Positions 53,442 through 61,909 of a DNA stretch of 64,000 bases are shown piece after piece. The stretch's first letter is position 1, and every line of letters begins with the position of its first letter. Made by a program: the position numbers and the translations under genes. A model generated the notes under the pieces. The model was not told where the DNA came from. It made no database searches and saw only the letters and a program-made list of their open reading frames with translations. The stretch lies in NCBI RefSeq assembly GCF_900129785.1, contig NZ_FSRC01000001.1, positions 2,666,001 to 2,730,000 on the forward strand, in the 5' to 3' direction. The DNA is from Algoriphagus halophilus. GTDB lineage: Bacteria > Bacteroidota > Bacteroidia > Cytophagales > Cyclobacteriaceae.

Positions 53442-53896
53442 GACTCCTTCAACACGTCCTATTCTATATCCTAATCCTTTCTTTCTATTCTTGCTCCTCC
53501 ACTTCAGAGGAAATGGACCCCATCCTTCCCGGTCCAGAAAATAAAGTGAAAGTCAAAGGGAAAGTAGAATCAATCAAAGGTGGAAGCCTTATGGCCCAAA
53601 GCGGTACAAATACCAAGGGAAGCATCGATCTGGTTTTCGATGAAGCGGGCAATTATTTTCTGCACTTAGGGGAAGATTTTATGTCAGAATTTTATACCGG
53701 CACCGTTACGGTTTACTTGTCAACAAGCAAGCAGCTCAGCCTATCAGAATCAGGAACTTTCCAATTGGTCAGTGTGGTCAATGAATCCGGAGAACACTTC
53801 TTTCCCCTTCCAAGTTTACCTGAGTCTAAATTTAATTATGGAATTATTTGGTGTGGAGCTGCAGGAATACCTTTTGGATATGGGGATTTAAATTAG
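53438..53896 (+). CDS. DM13-domain lipoprotein (second copy)
   Basis: A 152-residue lipoprotein with lipobox SFYSC (lipidated Cys19). As in the first copy, TGTVTVYLSTSK and FNYGIIWCGAAGIPFGYG are conserved, including the Trp-Cys. The N-terminus (KVKVKGKVESIKGGSLMAQ) is longer than in the first copy. Translationally coupled to the Crp gene; its 3' end overlaps the histidine kinase gene by 4 bases. Confidence 0.7.
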   Translation: MRLLQHVLFYILILSFYSCSSTSEEMDPILPGPENKVKVKGKVESIKGGSLMAQSGTNTKGSIDLVFDEAGNYFLHLGEDFMSEFYTGTVTVYLSTSKQLSLSESGTFQLVSVVNESGEHFFPLPSLPESKFNYGIIWCGAAGIPFGYGDLN

Positions 53897-55347
53897 GCCT
53901 CTGCAGGAAGATCAAAACCAAATTCAGTGTAGGAGACAGAATCAGAGGCAATCTCTATTTCTGCTCCATGCACTTCCAATATTCTTTTTACGATGGCCAA
54001 TCCCAATCCAGAGCCCTCAACCCCTTTTCTCTCCTTATCAATCATGTAATACCGGTCAAAAATCGAGTCTAGGTCTTTTTGTGGAATTCCTGAACCTGAA
54101 TTTCTTATTTTGATACTTACTCCTCCCTCAGACTCGCAGGCATCAATTAAAATCTCCCCTTTTTCTGGAGTATATTTTACGGCATTGTCCAACAAATTCT
54201 GAATCACCCGATCCATCAAGTACAGGTCTGCCTTGACAAGCGGCAAGTTTTGACATATTTGGGTTTTGATTTTGATATCCTTGGACTGAGCGAGTAGCTC
54301 ATATTTTAAAGAAGAGTCATATAATAGCTCCTGAATTTTCATCCGCTCCAATTTCAATGTCATCTGGCCTGATTCTAGTTTGGACAAGTCAAATAAATCA
54401 GAAACCAACTGAGAAAGTTTATCGGTAGAGGCTCCGATTATTTTCAGGTATTTTTCTCTTTCTTCCGATGAAATGCTTTCTCCTTTAATCTGTAAAGTCT
54501 CAATGTACCCATTGATGATTGCCAAAGGATTCCTCAAATCATGAGATACGTTCGCAATCAGTTCTCTCCTTAAACTATCTACTTTTTCCAACTCTTCAAT
54601 ATTTCCCAAGATGGTATCTGCCATATGATTAAAGGTCTCTCCCAATACAGCTAATTCTGAATCAGTTTTAGCTTTTGGCACACGGGCATGTAGATTCCCG
54701 TCTTTGAACTGTTCCACCGTATAAACAATTTTCCTCAAGTGTCTGGTCAATAATCCAAATAATACCAATCCAATCAACAGGGCAACTACCATGGTAATCA
54801 ATATGGACTCGAACGTCAATTGCATCCAATAACTGCCCAATAAGCTTGCTGCAATTGTCTCATATTTTTCACTTGCCAATGTAATGTATACATAACCCAA
54901 CAGCTTCCCTTCCTCATAAACTGCAGTTGCTGAAAACACGGATTTTTCACCTGGATTCCTTGGATCGTCTCCCATCACAAATTCCTCTCCTTTGGTTGAA
55001 ATGAATTCCTTCACTGGGTTTATATCCACTTTTTTCAATTTTACCAGCTTATCCAACACGACAAATGATAGAATTTCACCGGTGGGATCCAGTAGATATA
55101 CTTCAATTCCAGGATTTACTGCCATCATAGAATGCATAATCGTTCCCAAAGCCTCCTTATTCACTTGACCATCTTGAAAAGGATTCACCTCCTCAATCAT
55201 ATAATCCGCAACCGAAGCATTTAACCGCTGTGTGGTTTCTTGAAAATACCGTTGGGCAGTATTCGCGGTAATCAACACATAAGAACAACCTACGATCAGT
55301 AGTACGAGGGCAAAACTTAATGAAATCCTCCAGAATAAACTTTTCAT
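53893..55347 (-). CDS. Sensor histidine kinase
   Basis: A 484-residue membrane kinase. Membrane spans at about 10-30 and 180-200 enclose a periplasmic sensor (30-180). A HAMP domain follows (about 200-250), then HisKA with His269 in VSHDLRNPLAI, and an HATPase domain with the N box (QNLLDNAVKY), G1 (GSGIPQKDLDSIFDRYY) and G2 (GSGLGLAIVKRI). Order and motifs are complete. It is downstream of the response-regulator gene by 9 bases. Confidence 0.94.
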   Translation of the reverse strand: MKSLFWRISLSFALVLLIVGCSYVLITANTAQRYFQETTQRLNASVADYMIEEVNPFQDGQVNKEALGTIMHSMMAVNPGIEVYLLDPTGEILSFVVLDKLVKLKKVDINPVKEFISTKGEEFVMGDDPRNPGEKSVFSATAVYEEGKLLGYVYITLASEKYETIAASLLGSYWMQLTFESILITMVVALLIGLVLFGLLTRHLRKIVYTVEQFKDGNLHARVPKAKTDSELAVLGETFNHMADTILGNIEELEKVDSLRRELIANVSHDLRNPLAIINGYIETLQIKGESISSEEREKYLKIIGASTDKLSQLVSDLFDLSKLESGQMTLKLERMKIQELLYDSSLKYELLAQSKDIKIKTQICQNLPLVKADLYLMDRVIQNLLDNAVKYTPEKGEILIDACESEGGVSIKIRNSGSGIPQKDLDSIFDRYYMIDKERKGVEGSGLGLAIVKRILEVHGAEIEIASDSVSYTEFGFDLPAEA

Positions 55348-55356
55348 AGCAGTTGA

Positions 55357-56055
55357 TTATAAATCATCATTAAAACGGTATCCTACACCCCATGTGGTCA
55401 ATATGAAATGTGGGTTATTGGGGTCTTGTTCAATTTTAGCACGAAGCCTGTTAATATGAGCATTCACGGTATGTTCGTATCCTGAAAAATCGTATCCCCA
55501 AATCAATTCCAACAACTCTCCCCTACTGTAACTTCGTCCAGGGCTTTTGGCCATTAACACCAAGAGATCAAACTCTTTCGGAGTCAGTTCCATTCTTTTT
55601 TCATCAAGCATGACTTTCCTCTTTTTCTCATCGATTTCAAGTGAATCAAATTTCAAGGTGGTCGTGTCTTTCATTGCAGCCAAGGCAAATTGATCCTGCC
55701 TTCTCATGATGGCCTTAACTCTTGCTATAAACTCCCGGATTTTAAAGGGCTTGGTAATGTAGTCGTCTGCGCCAGACTCCAATCCAATCACCTTATCAAT
55801 CTCTTCAGATTTAGCCGTAATCATTAAAATAGGAGTAAAATTATCCAGGGCTCGCAAACGCTGACAAATAGAAATACCATCCATTTCTGGCAACATGATA
55901 TCCAAAATTATTAAGTCGAAAGATTGGGTGTTTGCCAGTTCAAAACCTTGTCGACCATGATTGCAGATTTGAATTTGACACCCCAAATCAAGTAGGTGAA
56001 TTTGGATCAGTTGGCTGATATTAGGATCGTCCTCGACTACTAATACTTGTTTCAT
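55357..56055 (-). CDS. OmpR-family response regulator
   Basis: A 232-residue regulator. The receiver domain has the acidic pair at VVEDD, phosphoacceptor Asp52 in LIILDIMLPEMDG, Thr in LMITAKS and Lys in YITKPFK. The C-terminal winged helix (about 140-232) has ELTPKEFDLLVLMAKS and TVNAHINRLRAKIE. The ATG at 56055 is preferred to the TTG at 56061. It pairs with the histidine kinase, 9 bases downstream. The 11-bp-spaced repeats at 56091-56109 are candidate autoregulatory sites. Confidence 0.94.
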   Translation of the reverse strand: MKQVLVVEDDPNISQLIQIHLLDLGCQIQICNHGRQGFELANTQSFDLIILDIMLPEMDGISICQRLRALDNFTPILMITAKSEEIDKVIGLESGADDYITKPFKIREFIARVKAIMRRQDQFALAAMKDTTTLKFDSLEIDEKKRKVMLDEKRMELTPKEFDLLVLMAKSPGRSYSRGELLELIWGYDFSGYEHTVNAHINRLRAKIEQDPNNPHFILTTWGVGYRFNDDL

Positions 56056-56090
56056 TTTCAAATAATTGAACTTGAAATTAAATTTTAATC

Positions 56091-56109
56091 ATCACGAAAC
56101 TATCACGAA
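56091..56109 (-). promoter_or_regulatory. Direct repeats upstream of the OmpR-type gene
   Basis: ATCACGAA occurs at 56091-56098 and 56102-56109, exactly 11 bases apart. On the minus strand this is TTCGTGAT-N3-TTCGTGAT, 36 bases upstream of the ATG. Tandem repeats spaced one helical turn are the usual binding pattern of OmpR/PhoB regulators; autoregulation is inferred. Confidence 0.5.
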
Positions 56110-56180
56110 TATAAAATTTCAGTTCCCTTGACATGAAGGGAAGCCAAAGGCAATCAGCATAACTGTACCCTATTCGGCTT

Positions 56181-57359
56181 CTAATATTGCAAAGGCTCAA
56201 AAAAGATAGAGGCGATTAAAAAAGAAAGGATTGAGATGATAAATCCAAACATGAAAATATTATAGCTTTTTCTAAGCAATTTATATTTCACGGCCAGCAC
56301 TTTCCCTAAAAAATAGATGTCTCTAATCATGGAATCATATAAGAAAGATCCATCCTCAATCATTGCATGCATCCCCGACGTATACTCCTGAAGACTCATT
56401 TCATAGAAATTCCCAAAGTACAGCAGGTTGCTTTCTTTTTTTCCGATACTCTCTTCTGAAACGCTCCCATGGGTAACTTTTGGCCTGGTAGCCAAAATGG
56501 CAAACACCATTGCTCCCAAACAGGTAGAAATCAACAAAATGGCTGGAATGGTATAGTTAGGAAATTCCTCTAGTTTTCGGATTAAAACCGTGACAACGAT
56601 GGAAATGATGATCGAATTGACCGAGATCATGATGTTGGCCTTGTTATCGGCAATGGATGAAAGTTCCATGTGATTTTTGGAAGTGACACGAAACATGGTC
56701 TCTACTCCACGGTCTGATTTTTTATTCTTTCCTTTTTTCTTCCCCTTTTTTTTTGCGAGCAACTCAGCGTCTTCTATTTTCTCTTCCAATATCAATTTGT
56801 TTTTTTCCTTACCTGGTTGAAAATGGTTAATAGCATACTCAGAATGATAATGATGGGACTCCATAAAATCCCGAGTGCCTTTTAGCCATTCTTCCAAAGG
56901 GATTTTCTTCCCCAATGCACTTTCTTTTTCCTTTCTCAATAAAAGTGTCTGCTCATAAAATAAATCTGAACTCAAATGGTATAAATCTGAATCACATATG
57001 ATCGATTCAAATAAATCTTTGGGCTTTTGGGGAACTTTAGTGGCTAAAATGGCTGATTTAATCCGCTGGACTCTTTCATCAGGAAGACCTAACTCAGTCA
57101 GGCAATTCTGGGCAAGATCTGCCCCTTGCTGTTCATGCCCCTCAGCCACTCCATCCCAGTAGCCAACATCATGTAACCAGCCAGCATAAAATAGATCTTC
57201 TAGGTCCTGATCAGAAAGTTGATAGTACTTCCCAATCTCATTTACTTTTTCTACTATTAATAAGGTGTGGTCTAGGTTATGATAGCAAACCTCAGGCATT
57301 TGACGGTTAGCAAACATTTCCCGCATCCAGGATTCGAATTTTTTCAATTGGTTATCCAC
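56181..57359 (-). CDS. HD-domain protein fused to a PycTM-like (DUF5706) membrane domain
   Basis: A 392-residue protein in two parts. Residues 1-180 are an HD-type phosphohydrolase fold with CYHNLDHT (His27/His31), the signature His63-Asp64 in AGWLHDVGYWDG, and Asp123 in ICDSDLYHL. A lysine-rich linker (203-215) leads to three membrane segments at about 244-260, 270-291 and 367-388, with MELSSIADNKANIMISVNS just before the first; this matches the PycTM/DUF5706 family, the membrane effector of Pycsar anti-phage systems. The start at 57359 is GTG; the first ATG (57326) would cut into the domain. No cyclase gene of the Pycsar type is seen next to it. Confidence 0.75.
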   Translation of the reverse strand: MDNQLKKFESWMREMFANRQMPEVCYHNLDHTLLIVEKVNEIGKYYQLSDQDLEDLFYAGWLHDVGYWDGVAEGHEQQGADLAQNCLTELGLPDERVQRIKSAILATKVPQKPKDLFESIICDSDLYHLSSDLFYEQTLLLRKEKESALGKKIPLEEWLKGTRDFMESHHYHSEYAINHFQPGKEKNKLILEEKIEDAELLAKKKGKKKGKNKKSDRGVETMFRVTSKNHMELSSIADNKANIMISVNSIIISIVVTVLIRKLEEFPNYTIPAILLISTCLGAMVFAILATRPKVTHGSVSEESIGKKESNLLYFGNFYEMSLQEYTSGMHAMIEDGSFLYDSMIRDIYFLGKVLAVKYKLLRKSYNIFMFGFIISILSFLIASIFFEPLQY

Positions 57360-57416
57360 TGTTATTACCTTATTTTGAGTATTCTAAGATAAAAGAATAT
57401 TAGTTCTCGATCATAC

Positions 57417-58271
57417 ATGAACCAAATATCTAATATATCCATTTTTTGCTTTCTGCTTTTAAGTCAATGTTATGCACAGGATAAGCGGGCAGATTATTAC
57501 AGTTTCCCCTCCCATTACTCTTTGGAAAATGTGGAAAAATTCAATCTCTCCAATGATCTGGAAGAAATCTCTGGGTTGGAATGGATCAATGAACAAACTC
57601 TTTGGGCGATTGAAGACGAGTCTTCTGTCATTTTTGAACTAAACCCGAACACGGGCAAAATCACGGATAAACAAAAGTTTGCCAAAAACAAGGACATTGA
57701 AGATCTCATGATCCTAGAAAATGATGCCTGGGTCCTTCAAAGTAATGGAAACCTCTACCAAGTGGAAGAACCATTAACCGAATATAGTAACACGACTCTC
57801 CATAAATTCCCCATACAAGAGAAACGAGATTTTGAGGCATTGATCAAATCTCCGGACGGACCTCTCATTTGGATTTTTTGCAAAGTCTGTAGCTGGGATA
57901 AAAACTCCAATAAATCCTCAGTTTTTGCTTTCAATTTAGAATTGATGAGTTTTGAAGAGGAGGCCAATTTTATTCTTAAGAATGAGCAATTGGAACCATT
58001 ATTAAAGGAAGATGATTTTAAGAAAGTCAAAATGCAACCATCTGCTATTGCTTTCCATCCCATCGAAAAAAATTACTATCTCTTATCGTCAAGTGACCAC
58101 TGGCTTATGGTATTAGATCAAGAATTTAACCCTATTGGCTTTCATCATTTAAACCCGGCTCTTTTCAAGCAACCGGAAGGGATTACTTTTTCCAAAGACG
58201 GGACACTCTTCATTTCGAATGAAGCCCGGGATGGCCGACCCAATATTCTTATATTCCCATATCAGCCATGA
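57417..58271 (+). CDS. SdiA-regulated-type beta-propeller protein
   Basis: A 284-residue exported protein (signal to about residue 20) resembling the SdiA-regulated/esterase-like phytase family. Segments LEEISGLEWINEQTLWAIEDES and KDIEDLMILENDAWVLQSNG are typical, as are the C-terminal QPEGITFSKDGTLFISNEA strands. The family is thought to bind or hydrolyse phosphorylated or lactone compounds; function unproven. It is coupled by a 4-base overlap (ATGA) to the phosphoesterase gene, implying a joint role. Confidence 0.75.
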   Translation: MNQISNISIFCFLLLSQCYAQDKRADYYSFPSHYSLENVEKFNLSNDLEEISGLEWINEQTLWAIEDESSVIFELNPNTGKITDKQKFAKNKDIEDLMILENDAWVLQSNGNLYQVEEPLTEYSNTTLHKFPIQEKRDFEALIKSPDGPLIWIFCKVCSWDKNSNKSSVFAFNLELMSFEEEANFILKNEQLEPLLKEDDFKKVKMQPSAIAFHPIEKNYYLLSSSDHWLMVLDQEFNPIGFHHLNPALFKQPEGITFSKDGTLFISNEARDGRPNILIFPYQP

Positions 58272-61200
58272 AAAAGCTGTTTCTCTCCATAATTACTTTT
58301 TTCTGGATAGTTAGTTCCTATGCCCAGGAAGCTGACTTAAAGTTCAGGCTTTATTTAATTGGAGATGCAGGGGAATTAGAAAACAAACATCATCCAGTTG
58401 TAGAAAAAGTAAAACAAAAGGCGCTATCGGAACCGAATTTATCCACTCATATCCTCTACCTAGGAGATAATATTTATCCATTAGGCATGCCATCAATTAG
58501 TGATGAAGACCGACCAGAGGCAGAGGGCATATTGAAAACTCAGCTTGATTTATTTTCTTCTATTTCCGGGAAAATCTGGATGGTTCCAGGAAATCATGAT
58601 TGGAAAAAGGGAAAGTCTGAAGGTTGGAATAGGGTATTGTATGCTGAAGAATATATTGAAGACAATTATTCTTCTGAAAAAGTCAATTTAGTCCCTTCAG
58701 GAGGTTGCCCCGGTCCATACATTACCTTACTTGATTCAGAAACATTATTAATTGCCTTTGATAGTCAATGGTGGCTACATTCCAAAGACAAACCAGGCGT
58801 TGAATCCGATTGTGAATTCAAAACCGAAGAGGAAATTTTAGCTTCACTGGCCTATACCTTGGAAGAGAATCAAGATAAAACCATTGTATTTGCCATGCAC
58901 CATCCCATGCGCGCTTATGGACCGCATAATGGGGCATATAGCTGGAAAGACCATCTTTTCCCTTTAACAGCAGCCTCAGAAAACCTGTATATTCCTTTAC
59001 CTATAGTCGGTTCCATCTATCCATTGTATAGATCTTGGTTTGGAGATATTCAGGACATACCTCATCCTAAGTATGAAGCCATGATCAAAGCACTGGACCG
59101 GCTTTTTGATTCACATCCCAATGTCATTCAAGTTGCTGGCCATGAACATGGGCTTTTTTATACCAAAGAGGGAAATACCCATTATGTGGTGAGTGGGGCG
59201 GGAGCAAAAAACACCTATATCAAAAAAAATAACCCAGCGGAATTCACCTATCCACAACAAGGGTATGCCACTTTGGATTTTTATGAAAACCATCAGGTAA
59301 AGCTCACTTTTTTTGACCCTTTAAAAGAAGCTCCCCTATATGAATCTGAACTGATCCAGCCATTTGCAGATAACCCTGAAGAGTTACAATTATTTGACAG
59401 AAATCTTCCAAAAGAAATAACCGAACCCATTTCATTACAGTACTTGCATGGGAAGGCATACCAGGCATTTTTAGGCACTAACTATCGGGAAACCTGGGCA
59501 ATTCCAGTTACTTTTCCTTCTTTGGATTTGACTCAGGCAAAAGGAGGCCTCAAGATCACCAAAAGAGGGGGTGGCATGCAAACCCGTTCACTCCGATTGG
59601 AAAATCCGAATGGAAAGGAATTTGTATTGAGGTCCATCAACAAATATCCTGAAAATGCTCTTTCCGTTCCTCTGAGGCAGACCATAGCCAAGGAAGTTGT
59701 TCAAGATCAAATCTCATCCTCTCATCCCTATGCAGCCATGGCGGTTGCCAGGCTAGCTGATGCAGTTGGAGTGATTCATACCAACCCATCTATTGTGTAC
59801 TTACCCGATGACCCCTTGTTAGGAGTTTATCGAAAAACCTTTGCGAACCAACTCTATCTCTTCGAAGAGCGGGAAATTGGCCATTCGGATGATCCCCAAG
59901 ACATTGAGTTTTTCAGCACCGACAAGATGTTGAAAAAAATCAAGAAGGATAATGACAACCAGGTAAATCAAAAGGAAGTGCTCAAAGCAAGGATTTTTGA
60001 CCTTTGGATTGCGGATTGGGACAGACATGATGATCAATGGAGATGGGTTGGAGAGAAAAATAAAGGTGATTGGGAATTTAAACCCATGCCAAGAGATCGT
60101 GATCAGGCATTCTTCCTGAATGAAGGCTTCTTTCCAAAACTGGCCAGTAGACCTTGGTTGAACCCTAAATTCCAAGGTTTCGGTTATGAGCTGAAAAATG
60201 TAAATGGGTTCATGTTTAATGGTCGATATTTTGATCGTAGCTTTTTGAATAATCTGGAACAGAAGGATTGGGAAAAGGTACTGGACAACATGCTTCCCAA
60301 ACTTATAGAAGAAGAAATCGATCATGCATTGGATGCTTGGCCTGATACGGTCAAAAAACATGACGGTGATGAAATAAAAGCAAAACTGCTGCACAGAAAA
60401 ACCTGGCTCAAAGCAAAATCTCTGGAATACTACCGTTTTTTAGCTTTAGATGTCAATGTGGTCGGCTCTAATAAAAACGAGGAGTTTGAAGTCAAACATT
60501 ATCCAGATGGAAATGTAAAAGTGGAAGTTCGCAAGATTAGTAAATCAGGCAATCTAAAGCAGAAAATATTTGACCGAACTTTCCTTCCGGATGAAACCAA
60601 AGAAATTCGACTCTATGGCCTGGAAGGGGAAGACAAGTTTATATTTGAAGGAGAAGGACCTGGAGATATCAAAATCAGAGTCATCCCAGGGAAAGGTGAA
60701 AAGGATTATGAGGATCATGCTGAATTGAAGAAAACCTCCCAGTTAATCTACCAGGCCAAAAAGGACAATACTCCAATCCAAACCGGTAAATCTTCAAAAA
60801 TAATCAAAGCCTACCACCCCAATCTTTTAGAGTATAATAGGAAGGAATTTAAATATGACAAAGTGATGCCCTTAGCATCCGTGGAATTCAATCAAGATGA
60901 TGGAATATTCTTTGGAGCTGGAATTTTATGGGAAAAGCAGGGTTTTAAAAAAGAACCTTATGCCATCAGACAAAGCTTAAAAGGGAACTGGGCCTTTAAA
61001 ACCAATGCTTTTAACCTGGACTATGAGGGGCATGTGGTCGATGTTTTAAATAACTGGGATTTAGTATGGAAAGCAGATATAAAAGCCCCAGACTATGCCT
61101 TCAACTTTTTCGGCCAAGGAAATGAATCCACTTATAACCCAGAAAATTTTGAGATCCGCTATTACCGAGCACGTTTTAGCTGGTATGAATTATCTACCGG

Positions 61201-61909
61201 GCTTCAAACTAACCTAGGAGAAAGTGGGACATTAACCATTGGACCGCATTATCAGGTGTATCGATTTGATCCAGATGACAATGACGGAAAATTTATAACA
61301 AGTCCTGAGTCTGGCTTAGACCAGGAGGATATTGATCAGGCCAAATTCTATTCAGGGATTACTGCTCAGGTCAATTTCGACAAAAGGGATAATGAGCATA
61401 TACCTACCCGTGGTTTCCTTTTTCAAAATCAGCTTAAAAGAAGTTGGGGATTAAATGAGGCTTCCAATAGTTTCACTCGATTTAACACGGAATTAGCCTT
61501 GTATTGGTCATTCAATTATCCTTCCAGAATGGTGTGGGCTACTCGTTTTGGAGCAGGTAAAAATTGGGGAAATTACGCCTATTTCCAAGGTCAAATCCTA
61601 GGTGGTATGGATAATTTAAGAGGATTTCGCCGATACCGCTTCAATGGAAAAGCCGTTGCCTACAATAATACAGAAGTAAGGATTCAAGTTTTCAACCTTA
61701 AAACTTACATTTTGCCAGCGACCATAGGCCTGTTAGGATTTCATGATATCGGCAGAGTTTGGATGGAAAACGAAAAATCCAATAAATGGCACAACACCTT
61801 TGGTTTGGGAATATGGCTCGCACCCCTAAACCAAATCGTTGCTACCCTATCTCTAGGTTTTAATGATGAAGAAACCTTACCCTTCTTTTCTTTCGGCTAT
61901 CAATTTTGA
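58268..61909 (+). CDS. Metallophosphoesterase fused to an Omp85/BamA-like barrel
   Basis: A 1213-residue exported protein. After a signal peptide (to about residue 19) comes a calcineurin-like metallophosphoesterase (about 25-350) with a complete metal site: GDAGE (Asp33), LYLGDN (66-68), GNHDW (109-111), AMHHPMRA and QVAGHEHG. A middle domain (about 420-800, including RDRDQAFFLN) is of unknown role. The last 340 residues are a beta-barrel of the surface-antigen/BamA type, with FDKRDNEHIPTRGF and ending SFGYQF. This exposes a phosphatase at the cell surface or periplasmic side of the outer membrane. It overlaps the convergent GAF gene by 33 bases. Confidence 0.85.
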   Translation: MKKLFLSIITFFWIVSSYAQEADLKFRLYLIGDAGELENKHHPVVEKVKQKALSEPNLSTHILYLGDNIYPLGMPSISDEDRPEAEGILKTQLDLFSSISGKIWMVPGNHDWKKGKSEGWNRVLYAEEYIEDNYSSEKVNLVPSGGCPGPYITLLDSETLLIAFDSQWWLHSKDKPGVESDCEFKTEEEILASLAYTLEENQDKTIVFAMHHPMRAYGPHNGAYSWKDHLFPLTAASENLYIPLPIVGSIYPLYRSWFGDIQDIPHPKYEAMIKALDRLFDSHPNVIQVAGHEHGLFYTKEGNTHYVVSGAGAKNTYIKKNNPAEFTYPQQGYATLDFYENHQVKLTFFDPLKEAPLYESELIQPFADNPEELQLFDRNLPKEITEPISLQYLHGKAYQAFLGTNYRETWAIPVTFPSLDLTQAKGGLKITKRGGGMQTRSLRLENPNGKEFVLRSINKYPENALSVPLRQTIAKEVVQDQISSSHPYAAMAVARLADAVGVIHTNPSIVYLPDDPLLGVYRKTFANQLYLFEEREIGHSDDPQDIEFFSTDKMLKKIKKDNDNQVNQKEVLKARIFDLWIADWDRHDDQWRWVGEKNKGDWEFKPMPRDRDQAFFLNEGFFPKLASRPWLNPKFQGFGYELKNVNGFMFNGRYFDRSFLNNLEQKDWEKVLDNMLPKLIEEEIDHALDAWPDTVKKHDGDEIKAKLLHRKTWLKAKSLEYYRFLALDVNVVGSNKNEEFEVKHYPDGNVKVEVRKISKSGNLKQKIFDRTFLPDETKEIRLYGLEGEDKFIFEGEGPGDIKIRVIPGKGEKDYEDHAELKKTSQLIYQAKKDNTPIQTGKSSKIIKAYHPNLLEYNRKEFKYDKVMPLASVEFNQDDGIFFGAGILWEKQGFKKEPYAIRQSLKGNWAFKTNAFNLDYEGHVVDVLNNWDLVWKADIKAPDYAFNFFGQGNESTYNPENFEIRYYRARFSWYELSTGLQTNLGESGTLTIGPHYQVYRFDPDDNDGKFITSPESGLDQEDIDQAKFYSGITAQVNFDKRDNEHIPTRGFLFQNQLKRSWGLNEASNSFTRFNTELALYWSFNYPSRMVWATRFGAGKNWGNYAYFQGQILGGMDNLRGFRRYRFNGKAVAYNNTEVRIQVFNLKTYILPATIGLLGFHDIGRVWMENEKSNKWHNTFGLGIWLAPLNQIVATLSLGFNDEETLPFFSFGYQF

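Noticed and set aside
56181..57359. Complete Pycsar defence system
   Set aside because: Only the membrane-effector-like part is present; neighbours are a two-component system and a propeller protein, with no cyclase gene.
59819..60394. 191-codon open frame on the minus strand inside the phosphoesterase gene
   Set aside because: It lies wholly antisense to a well-supported domain and its translation is a shadow rich in Phe and Ile without recognisable motifs.
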